DNA from: Paraspadella gotoi
Lineage: Eukaryota > Chaetognatha
Direction: 5' to 3'
Length of the DNA: 64,000 bases
Assembly: GCA_051294375.1 (NCBI GenBank)
Contig: CM119267.1
Coordinates: 4,571,885-4,635,884, forward strand
Shown: piece after piece, positions 42,601 to 55,200 of the stretch
Layout of the letters: the number at the start of each line of letters is the position of its first letter
Numbering within the stretch: position 1 is the stretch's first letter
The notes under the pieces: generated by a model
Told to the model about the DNA's origin: nothing
Seen by the model: only the letters and a program-made list of their open reading frames with translations
Database searches by the model: none
Program-made: the position numbers and the translations under genes

Positions 42601-45600
42601 GCTGGACTTTAAGGTTTCTAGTCTTTACCTCTAATAAAATTTAACAGTCTTCACACTGCCTGTACCAGATATTGTAAAATTTCAGTCCCTTTTGCCAGTA
42701 AACGATCATTTGGCATATAGCATGCTATTTGGCATATTCATTTGAAAAAAATTGAAGTTTTTCTGATCAAGAGAATTGGACAAAGTATGAAAAGTGAGGC
42801 AATATGAATCTGATTAACTATGCTATTTGCTTATTTTATTATTTGTTTCTTTGTTAACAAGCAAGTTAATTCCAATTACAATTGTTTGAGACCGGGAACG
42901 GATTGCTAGCATTTATACAATAAAGCCAAAGTATTTGGTTATTACCGATTTTTCTCTGAGATGTTTGTGTAGTTCTGTTGAAGCAACTTTACAAGTGCAA
43001 GACACTATGGTTCCACTTGGTTGGTTGGTCTGTTTGAAAATTACTACTACGAAACACCTTTTTTTTACAGGACTTGACCGGTGATACGGCTTGTTGCCCA
43101 TGATTCGAAGTATACAATACTAAAATCTGGTTGAACAGGCTTCATTGCTTTCAGAGAGAGATCATTTGAAAGATTTTCCTCTTCTGACCCTTATATCTCA
43201 AAAAGTTGACCACTAGAAAATTTTTAATTGGTGCATCTTGTAGCCCAGGAAAAAGCGAATTAATGACCATCGGGACAAAACTGCCAATTTCTCAAATTTG
43301 ATCGTAATGTTTTTTAAATCAATGGATCCGTCTCCCCTTAAGTGAATACAAAAGTATCATTTTTTTGTCTTTTTTTGTTCTTATCTGTCTAAAGAATTTT
43401 TTATAGGCTCTAATAATAATCATTTCTCTCTACTCTCGTAACAGTTTTGCCGTAAATTAGTTAAAAGATAATATGCCATAATATTTAGCACAGTAAAAAA
43501 AATCTAGTTATTATAGCATAATTTTAGGGCGCTATAAAGCACATTTTTTTTCCTGCAGTTTTAACCAGAGATCTTAAAGGACGTTTTGAATTTGTTGATC
43601 GCCACTTAATTAGTTAATAATAAAATTAACTCTGCCAGCTTCCCAACTTATCAAATTAGCGATTTCGCAAAAAAGCCACCCTGTTCATTAAATCATAATG
43701 TTACTGTGTAATAAAGTTTGACTTCAGAATGCAAACTGAGCTCGACTTTACACTAAACCGTTTCCAGATTCGCCTGGATACACGAGTATCAGGGCATGGT
43801 GGTGCTGGCAGGGAATCAAGTCTGGTGGACATGGGAAGTCGAGGACGTTTTCAAGAAAGTCAAAAAGGGCGGAGACAACAAACTCGCCATGAAGCGCTAC
43901 GCCAAGAAGCTGCACGGACAGGTTCGGTGGCGCTACTGGCGCAAGTGAAGGTTTATGAGTGTTTATGAGTGAGAAAGAATTCTATTTGTATTAATTATTT
44001 ATTAATTATTAATTAATACTCTGATAGTAGCGACTTGATACTACCATTCGTCATTTGAGTTGAATTGCCTCAGTTCTATCCTAAAAAAAATACGACAACT
44101 ACAATATTACTCTGATATTACGTCGCCTAAAAATAACAAATTTCATTTCCGAGAAATGAGAGAGAGGGAGACGATCCTCGAACTTCTCCTTTTCAGATCC
44201 AAGAGTTGGTGGAGGGAGTGAGGAATCCCCGGATGAAGGCCATCGACCGGATGAAGATCAACACCGTGCTCATCGTCGACGTTCACTCCAAAGACATCAT
44301 CGACGGTTTCGTCAGAGACAGGTGGAAGGGGGGAGTCGGGGGGAGCGGGGGACGGTGACCGGTGCCGGACAGATGCATTGAATGTAAAAAAAATGTTTTT
44401 AATAATCATTTCAATATTTGGACTGCGAGGTGACAGGATAAAAGTTTCTCATTAAAAAAAAAGCAGGGTTTCGGACTCTGCTCATATATAATTTTTCGGT
44501 CTGTCTGCTGTCTGTCGGTCCGTTCAAATACGTATAATCATGCCGTACAGAATCTAAATCTTGGCAGACAGGTTCCGCTTCAAGAGACTTTTTTTTTGTG
44601 CCAATGTTTTATTCGCGTGTAGTCACGTGACCACTGATTTACACTTACAAAAATTAATTTAATTCGGCTTCACAACTTGACCTTATTATTGACGTTTTCT
44701 TGCTCGGTTTCTCCACTCTCTCTCACACCATCTCCCTTCACCTCCCCTCCACCCCCCCCCAGCATCATGGACGCTCGAGAGTTCGACTGGGAGAGTCAAC
44801 TCCGATTCTATTGGACAGGATTCCGACGAGCTTTTGGTCAGACAGTGCACCGGCACTTTTATTACGGCTACGAATACATGGGGCTGAACGGGCGGTTGGT
44901 CATTACGCCGCTGACGGACAGGTTGGGGCTGAGTCTGGAAGATTGGTCGGCGCAAAGAGTGCGAAAGTTTGTTTTGTTTTGTTTGTTTGTTTGTTTTTTG
45001 TTTAGTTTGTTGTTTATAATTATCATCGCGTATCGTCTTCAATATATACCATCACGTACCATATATCATTAATCATTATCATTAATCTTAATCATCATAT
45101 CATCGTCGTCGTCGTCCATCATCCCTTTCTCTCCCACCCTCCCCTCCCAGAATTTACTTGACCCTGACCCAAGCGATGTCCATGTACCTGGGCGCGCCCC
45201 CGCCGGCCCCGCTGGCACCGGAAAGACGGAAACCACGAAAGACTGGCCAAAGCCTTGGGCCTCCTTTGCGTCGTAACCAACTGCGGGAGGGGATGGATTT
45301 TAAGGTTGGGGAGAGGGGGGTAGAAAGAAAGAAAGAAAGAAAGTCAGACTGTGCGCGTATTTAGAATGAACCAGGATGAACCAGAATGAACCAGTAAAGT
45401 AGAGCAAAGACAACATGGCAACAGCCGGGTTGCCTTTGATGGCATTTGGATGGGGCATTTCACTGTTGCTTTTAGATTTGGCTTTGACCCTCTTTGGCGC
45501 CCCGCCACTGGCGCGGTTTCCCAAGGACGGTCTCGATTGCCAACAATGAGGGAAGTCGTAAGGACTGTAGATAGAACGTAACGGTTGGATGGTGCGTTTC

Positions 45601-47294
45601 CCCTCAGAGCCAAAGAAGACCCTCTGAATATTAATGGCGTAGTGAAAGTTACATACGAAATTCTAAAAGTCAATTATGAACAACATACCATCAGTGAACA
45701 TTAATTTGTAAAAAAATTATTTTATGTTTTTTTAATTTTCGCAGTAGGCTATATTTATATATAGTACTATCCTTATAAAATTAAAAATTTTCAAAATAGG
45801 CTTTTCTTAATTTTGATTGCAGATTTGAATTCCTCGTCAAAATGTGATAAAAGAAAAATATAAATCATTTAAAAAAATTCTTTCATTAAGTGAATTAAAA
45901 ATTAAAAAACTATTTATTATATAAAAAGTTAATTTTCAGCTTAAAATATAGCTTTTTCTCATTTTTGACCCACTTAATGAAGGAATTTTTCAAAAAAGAG
46001 TTATATTTCTTTTTATCAACTTTTTATGACGAATCCGAATCTGCAAAAAAATCTTTAAAAAAACTGTTTTGAAATTTTAACATTTATTGGTTTAGTACTA
46101 GTATAAATATGGCCTACTGCGTAAATTGTAAAATTTATTATAAATTTTTTATTACATAAATGTTCATTAGTATAATGTTGTTCGTTCCTGCCTTTTTAGA
46201 ATTTAATTAAAGTTAAATTTAGAAATTTTACTGCGCCTTACTGAATATACCTCCGCAACGAAATCAAGTCGAATCAAATGGTCCCATAAATCAGTCAATC
46301 GATCGATCAATCTTCCAATCTCCCCTCTTCTCAGTCGGTGGGCAAGAACTTCTCCGGCCTCTGCCAGTGCGGGGCGTGGGGATGTTTCGACGAGTTCAAC
46401 CGAATCGACGCTTCGGTTCTTTCCGTCATCTCAGCTCAGCTCAAGACGATTCAACACGCCCTCTCCATGAAGCTCAAGAGATTTCAGGTCGAACCTGGGA
46501 CGGGGAGGCGAATTGGGGAATATAATTTGAAAACTGGAACAATGACAAACGTTTACAACAACTTTGAATTTAAAATTGGAAATAAATTTTTGAATTTTGC
46601 GTTTATTTTTGCGTAGGTAGTACCGAACGTATGTTTAAAGCGAACATTTTTGCTGTTCAGCTAAATTTCAAAAAATTGTAATCGGTATGGTTATCGTACC
46701 GGCTTCATTCATTTATCTATTCAGTCATTCATTTATTAAATACTTTATTCATTCATTCATTCATTCATTCATTCATCTATTCATTCATTCATTCATTCAT
46801 TAATTATTTACCATAAATTCATAATAGTATAATTTTCAAAGTCAACCCTTGCAACAACTTCAAAGTTTTGCAATAACAAAACCGAAATCCATCCCCGTTT
46901 CATATTGTCACGGACCCCCCCCCCACCCATTACCCCCCCCTCCTGTCACCCTCATCGCAGTTCGAAGGTCAAGAGATCGCACTTGACGGTCGCGTCGGAA
47001 TCGTGGTGACGATGAACCCTGGCTACGCCGGACGAACCGAGTTGCCGGAAAGCGTGAAGGCTCTCTTCCGGCCCGTCGTCTGCATCGTGCCCGACATGGA
47101 GCAGATCTGCGAGATCATGCTCTTTTCCGAAGGATTCGGGTTGGCCAAGGTACAGAGAAGCGGATAAAGGGAAAAGGAGCGGACAAAGGGCAGAGGAGCG
47201 GAATGGCGGAGCGAAATGTAGAAACTTTTGAACAAAGCTTAACTCAATTATCATCGTCGTTTAAAACTATTTCCTTCAGTCAGTCAGTCTCTTT

Positions 47295-47356
<62 letters not shown>

Positions 47357-50300
47357 CTCTTCCTCTCTTCTCTCTTCTCTCTCTCTCTCTCCTTCAGATT
47401 TTGGCGAAGAAGATGACGGTGCTGTACAAACTGGCCCGCGAACAGCTCTCCAAACAGCACCACTACGACTTCGGTCTCCGCGCCCTCAAGTCCGTCCTGG
47501 TGATGGCGGGAAACTTAAAACGGGGCGCGCCCGACCTTACCGAGGACATGGTCCTCATGCGCGCGTTGAGGGACATGAACTTACCAAAGTTTGTCTTCGA
47601 GGACGTTCCGCTCTTTTTGGGATTGATCACGGTGAGTCAAGAGGGCAGCCAAGTTTCTTATTGGATTTTTTAAAGAATATTAGTAAAAATACCGTTTATT
47701 GTTATACTCAAAAATGTAATTTGTACGTTTATTTATACAATGTAAATTTTTAAATGAAATTGGTACAACCAATATAAAAATTATCCATTCATTTAATAAG
47801 TAAGCTTTCTTGTCCCTGACTTTGGACAGGCTTTGGTGGTTTAATGCCTCCATCACTTTTACAAGATAATGACATAGCAGGTCTCTGCGAGCTTTCAATC
47901 AAGACTGGTATAATATTTCAAATAATGATCAATTGTTATTTCAATTCTCAATTATTAATGAAAGAAGAAGGTTAAACTTTTAGTTTTACATCAATTTTAT
48001 CCATTCATAAGCATGGCAAAGAAAAGAAACGAGAATGTAGCAGCGGATGGTTTCGATCCATCGACCTCTGGGTTATGGGCCCAGCACGCTCCCACTGCGC
48101 CACGCTGCTCTTCGAGATTTCTTTCGGCTCACGACATTCGGTATCTTTCTCGATTCTTCACTCTTTCAGGATCTCTTCCCCGGGCTGGATTGCCCTCGCG
48201 TCCGATATCCAAACTTCAACGACGCCGTCGAGGGAAGCCTTCTCGAACAAGGGATGATCCTAATCGGACATCAAGTTGACAAAGTCGTCCAACTGTAAGT
48301 TCTCTAACGGGGGGAAATGGTTTAAATGGTTTAAATGGTTTAAACTACTACAATATGTAAATGAGATTGAAGAACTCAATCTCATTTGAAATGAACCACA
48401 AATTATTCTGCTACAGTTCGATTTCCCAATGAATATTTTAAGACGTAATATGTCCTTTTTACATAGAGTTGGATTTCTTTGTTCTTAAAAGTTTTTGATT
48501 TAAATATTATGCGGCCCTTTTCTTTTAAGTGTATTTTTTTTTCTAGATTTATTTTTTTTAAAAATTTAAATTTAACTAAAATTTGAATTCAAAATTTTAA
48601 ATTTATTTTCTCATTCCATGGCAGTTACGAAACGATGATGACGCGTCACACGACGATGTGCGTTGGTCCGACGGGCGGTGGAAAATCCGTCGTCATTCAC
48701 GCCCTCTGTCAGTCGCAGGTTAGTGGGACACGTTTCGAAAAAAACAAATGACATAGTAAAAGCGATAAAAAAATGGACGAAGGTTGAAATAGAATGAATC
48801 GAATAGAATGAAAGTGGGATAAAAATAAAGATGATTTTAGAAAATAAATACAAAAATTATAAAAAACTGCTTTCTGTATAAAAATCTATAAATTAATCTA
48901 TAATATTAGAGCAGTTCTTAACATTTCTCAAGATAATTAACATTAAACAATTCGACATTTTTTCCTTTAAAAGACAAAACTGGGGCTAACGACGAAACTC
49001 TACACCATAAACCCGAAGGCCATGTCAGTCGTCGAACTCTACGGGATTTTGGATCCCAACACTCGCGATTGGACAGACGGACTCTTGTCCAACATCTTTC
49101 GAGACATAAACAAACCCACTGGTAAGGAATAAGGCATATGGAGATCATGTCATGCTTTGTCAATCTACGATTTCTCGATCAGTTAAAATGTAAACAAGAA
49201 GACAAAGAGAGAAAATGTAAGTTTACGAGCAAGTTTAATCGAGTCATGTTTTTGAGCCTCAACTTTTGATTCATAAAAATTGATTGTCACATCTTTTTTT
49301 TCTGCTTTAACATAACGATTGATACAAATTATCTTAAAGAGCGCAAAGAGAAAAAGTACATTCTGTTTGACGGAGACGTTGACGCCCTCTGGGTGGAGAA
49401 CATGAACTCGGTCATGGACGACAACAAACTCTTGACTCTCGCCAACGGAGAGAGAATCAGACTACAGGCCCACGCGGCGCTATTGTTCGAGGTAAGTTCG
49501 AAGACTTAGTAGGGTGTGGGGAAAGCCGTGGAAACCTGGTGGTACGGATAAAGGTCTCCTCGCCTAACGCTCTTGTTCTTTGAAGATTAATTATTATTAT
49601 TTTTATTAGATTAATCTTCAACAACAAGAGCGTTACATACGCGGAAACCTTCATCCTAACCAGTAGCTTTCGAAGTCCATTTTAAACAAAAATATGCCTG
49701 CATAATGTAGGATCAAAAAACAGGCCTAATAAATCATTAAGAATCAACCCATTGACCGCATGGTTTTTCGCATGCTTTTTACATGTCTAATTGCCTATTG
49801 CATGCGTTTTTTGTTTTTTTGCGCCTGAATTATGTACTGTCCCCCAATTCTTTTTTTTAAAAATCCGTCATTTAGGTGGCCGATTTGCAGTACGCATCAC
49901 CGGCGACCGTTTCGCGATGCGGCATGGTTTTCGTCGACCCTAAAAATCTGGGTAAGTCGCTCTTCTGTTTGATAGACAGACTTTGTCCTTGGTAAAATAG
50001 TCAAAGAAAGCCTACCTCATCCCCCGATTTGCTTATTATAAATTTGAAGAGTTCAAAAAACGCCATGCCTCATCCGATGCTCGCTTAAAAACGCAGGTTA
50101 TCAGCCGTACTGGAAGCGGTGGTTGAACGGACGCACCAACAAGCAAGAATTCGCGGCTCTGTCCAGTCTCTACGTCAAGTACATCGATCACCTCATCAAA
50201 TACATTCACGAGGGAATCCTGGAGGGCAAGCAAGTCGCCAAGCTGAAGACGATCTGTCCCATCACAGATCTCAACATGGTTGTAACTTGTAACAAATAAA

Positions 50301-52220
50301 GTCGGTTGGAGATTTTACTTTAAATGTTAATTGTTAGAATCAAATTATCCAATGAAAATTTTGAATTTTATTTTCATTGTATTTTGATTTTCTTTTTGCT
50401 GTTTGAAATAGTTTAGAGGTAATAACGAAAAATCCGTTGTAACAGCAATTTAGTTTTTATTATTATAATGGACATGTTTCGACTCTTATTACGAGTCTTC
50501 ATCAGCATCATTTTACTGATTTTTCGTTATTACCTCTAAATTTTATTTTTTCAAAGAAGAAAACGAACATGTTTCGATTAATTTGTGAGCCTTCATCATC
50601 GCAAAATTTGATTCCAATCTCAAACGCAACGAAAAGAAAAAGTCCCAAACAATAATGTTAATTGTTGTAAATTTTCTTTGCAGATGGTGCAGTTTTGCAA
50701 TATGCTGGACGCCCTTCTCACCAAAGAAACGACAGAGACGGAGATTCTCGAGTGCTACGTACTGCAAGGTCAGTTGGACTTTTATCTTTTGCTCGCTTTT
50801 ATGTCTCGTACGTATTTTAGGCGGGTTTAATGTCGAATATTGATCTATTTACATTTTGAAATCTCTCTCTTCTTCAGCATTGTACTGGTCGATCGGAGCG
50901 ACGCTGATCGAAGATTCCAGAATCAAATTCGACAATTATGCCAAGCGTTTGGCGTCGATGCCCACAATTCCGGACGACAGCATGCTCGCCGGGCCTGGTG
51001 AGGGGCCAGAGAGAGACATCAGAGAAATTTGTGAAATTGTATGCGTTATGAATGAAAAAATAGCCAAGGGCCTGTTGACAAAAAAAAAAAAAGCAAAGAT
51101 GTTTGGCTGATGAAAGTTTTCATTGACTTAAAAATAAATTCTACTTTCCTACTCTTTTCTTTCACAAAGGTGAGTTACCTTCTGGTTCACACACACTCTA
51201 TGGCTTTTTGTTCGATGACGTTGAGAAGAAAAAATGGGTCCCTTGGCATCACGAAGACCTCGTTCCGAGGTAAGTATATAAGATTATATATTATTAGAAG
51301 GTCGTTTCATATTTTATAAAGAAAACAAGAAGGATATACGATGCTTAATTTTGTTTTTTCCTTGAACATAAATCATCTGGGAGAGTAGAATTTGCGATTG
51401 TTTGTCTTTTGTTCGAGCCTTAGTTTTTCTTCCTAAGCATCGTTTGCATATAAGGCAGAAAAGTTATACTGTTTTCAAAACTATATTTTTTTAAGCAAAA
51501 GAATTCTCCTGAACTTTTTTTTTTGCATTACCATTGCAAAATTAGAGAGAAAAAATTTGTTTTAGCTATTATTTATAATTTTCAACCACAGTTGTGAAGT
51601 ATTTTTCTCTTTTTTGGATTTTATAAACAGAAGCATCGGTAAAACAGTCATGGTGATGGAAAATTTACCATTATTTCCATTTCCATTCGTTTTGCACTTT
51701 GACGACATCGCTTCTCGGCCTTTTGGCTAAGATCAAAGTGTAGTATCTGTTCTTATCAGCTTAATATCTGATACGGTCCGCACCGCGGGCCCAGAATATT
51801 AAACTGATTTTTGAGCATCGGAGGAGCGCTCAGTGCTTGCACGGCCTCCTCCACGGGTCGCCCCGGTATTGCAGTACCTCCGGGATTGGCCCACCACCCA
51901 TTGGGTGGAATACTTTACATATATTAAATCCAATGTCATGTAGCTAATCTATTATGTAGTAGTTCGTTTTCCCTTCTTTTCCCTAAAGATACGAACACGA
52001 CCCCGAGAAAAAGTTTCACGAAATTTTGGTGCCGACGGCGGATACTCAGCGATACCAATGGCTGCTCCGCCTGATGCTGGGCATTCGAAGGCCAATGGTG
52101 TTCGTGGGTGAAACAGGCACCGCTAAAACAGCTACAATTCAGAGCTTTTTGAGAAACATCGATACTGACGACAACGTAAGCCGAATGAGATGGATGTTAA
52201 GTTTTTTTTTACGTGGATTA

Positions 52221-52259
<39 letters not shown>

Positions 52260-55200
52260 TTTGATATTTATGTATTCATTTATTTCAGCTCCAACTCAAC
52301 ATGAACTTTTCGTCGCGCACAACTTCGATGGACGTGCAGCGCCACCTCGAGGCCAACATCGAGAAGCGGACGAAGGACGTCTTCGGTCCGCCGCCGGGCA
52401 AACGTCTCGTCGTCTTCATCGACGACCTCAACATGCCGCAAGTGGACGAGTACGGCACGCAGCAGCCCATCGCCCTGCTCAAGCTTTTCGTCGAAAAAGG
52501 TAAAAACAGTGTGCGAGAAAACGAGCTTAACGCAGCAACGCGTAGTTGTTTTCTAAAAGGTGAGTAAAGCGCAGCAATTGATAAATAACAGAAAACGAAA
52601 AAGAAATGAACGGATTGATGGAGTCAGATTTTAATAAATAATATTTTTAATCCTGTCGCCTTACCCAATCAGTTCCTTCCCCGCAATAAAAAGGCAACCG
52701 TCTTACCTCTTGTCTGATCAGGCGGAATGTACGATCGCGGCAAAGATCTCAACTGGAAAAATATTAAAGACTTCGACATTATCGCCGCCATGGGCAAAGC
52801 GGGTGGCGGCAGAAACGAGGTGAGAAAGAGAGAGAGAGAGAGAGAAAAACTCTCAATCTCAATCTTAATCCTTCATTTTTCAAGGTTGACGCGCGATTCC
52901 TCTCCATGTTCGCCGTCTTCAACATGACATTTCCCTCCGACGAAGCGTTGACACACATTTTCGCCCAGATCCTGGTGGGTCATTGTCAGCCCTTCAACCG
53001 GGACATTCAGAACACGGTCGCGAGGATCGTCCATATGACGATGCAGCTCTACAAGTGAGATTATGGGGTTTTTTTTTTATATTCTGAATCTCTATTTCTA
53101 TTTTTATTTCCCTCTTTCTTTCTTTTTTCTTCTAATTTTTTTCATTATTCTTTCATTCTTCCTAGCTTTCTTCTTTTTTCTTTATCTCTGCTTTCCTGAT
53201 TTATTCTTTAATTTATTGTTTTATTTCATTTGAATATTGAAGTAAAATTAGGTTGCCCTCTGTCGGTAATAGAAGGCTTGAGCGAGTTGGGACTATGTAT
53301 TATAGTAGAAAGTGATGTCAGAAAATGCTATGGTAATATCTTCTTCATCGTCTGACAGATAGAGAAGAACTGACACGAACCGAAAATCTGTGTTGGATGG
53401 GGTGAGTCTGGGGTGAGCTATGACCGCAAACAGGCAGTCTATCTATTTATTAGTCTATCTATCTTAACTCTATCTTGATCCTTCGCGTTTCGTTTATTGC
53501 TGTTCGTATAAAATTGGTACGACCAATATAAAAATTATCGATTCATTTAATAAATAAGCTATCTTGCCCTTAATCCTCACTCAGACGCGCCTGCACGGAT
53601 CTTCCTCCGACTCCATCCAAGTTCCACTACATCTTCAACCTCCGCGATCTCTCACGGATCATTCACGGGATGTGCATCACCGTTCCAGATCGAGTCGATG
53701 TAATTGATTCACCAGTAGTTTAAAATGCTTCGATATTCTTGCCACATTGTGAGAGCCTTATAACAAGAAAAGAACAGGAGGGCCCTGCAAGCTTTCTATA
53801 CAAAATTCTTTCCCAGTCTAGTTTATTAACATACCGAGTAGTTATCAATGAAGTTAAATTATATATTTTTTTTAACTATTTCAATAGAACTACTCCGTTT
53901 CCGCTCAGATATACGGTTGTTTCCTGACTTCCCATATTTTTTAAATTCTAGCATATATTTTTTATATTTATAATCATTCTTTCACTTCAGTACGCGGAGC
54001 ACTTTGTTCGAATCTGGCGAAACGAATGTCTTCGCGTCTTTTCCGATCGACTCATCAACGAGGGAGACAGAGTCATCATTGGCGTGAGTACAATGTGGTG
54101 AATTCCCGCGAGTTTTTAAAAACACGAGGGATGAAAATTTACGGTAAAGTAGATTCGACGCCATTTTATAGATTTACTCGTGTTCCTAAAATATTTTTTT
54201 TAATTACTTTCATGCCAATTCACTATTCAATCAGCTTCAAAAACCCCCCAAAAAATTAGCGGACCATTAAGAAATGTTTTAAAAGTTTTGAATTTTCTCG
54301 TTTATTTCAGAACAAATTGAAAATTGTTAGATTTTTGGGAATAAAGATGTAAAACGAATTTTGTAAATCCGCTGCGAAAAGTAAAGACGCCCACCTTACC
54401 CACCTTACCCTCCGCAGAAAATAACCAGAGAACTGCTGGAGCAGAACAAAGACGACGTCGACTACGTGATGCGGGATCCGATCCTCTTCGGTGACTACAG
54501 GACCGCGTTGGAGGAGACCGAGCCGCGGATCTACGAAGATCTGCAAGACTACGACGCGGCCAAGGCTCTTTTTCAAGAAGTGAGGGATCGTGGAGGGGTG
54601 GTTACTGGTTAGGGGGCGCTAACTTGCCGAGTAGAAAAGGCGTTGCGTGGATTTGTTTGTCTCACTGTTTATTGTGGGAGGGCGAGGGACAACGGGACAT
54701 CGATCGGATGTTCGGGACAAGATATGTCGTTATGCGAATTTTTCAGAAAGTTGTCGGAAAAATTCTGAGTCTAAGAGGGACGATAGATAAACGATTCAGG
54801 GACATGCTGAGTGCAGATAGAGAGAACGCCCTATTTTCCTCGATTGACAAGTTGAGGAAAGTTTATTCTCCAGACGCTTCTTTCCGCTTTTCCCTTCACT
54901 CCTTTTTTCTTCGCCCTCCCCCCCCCCTCAGATCTTAGAAGAATACAACGAGCACAACCCGCCCATGAACCTCGTTCTTTTCGACGACGCCTTGGACCAC
55001 GTGACCCGAATCCACCGCCTCCTGCGCCTCTATCACGGCAACGCCCTCCTCGTCGGCGTCGGCGGCTCCGGCAAATCCTCCCTCACGCGCATCGCCGCCT
55101 TCGCCGCCGGTTGCGACGTTTTCACCATCACCCTGAGTCGGGGCTACAACGAGAACAATCTTAGGGAGGACCTCAAGGTCCGGTTTTCGTTTCTTGTTCT

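Noticed and set aside
45344-45673. A 109-codon minus-strand frame in an AAA1 intron
   Set aside because: No protein family recognised, codon content is unremarkable, and it lies in repeat-rich intron sequence; not supported as a gene.
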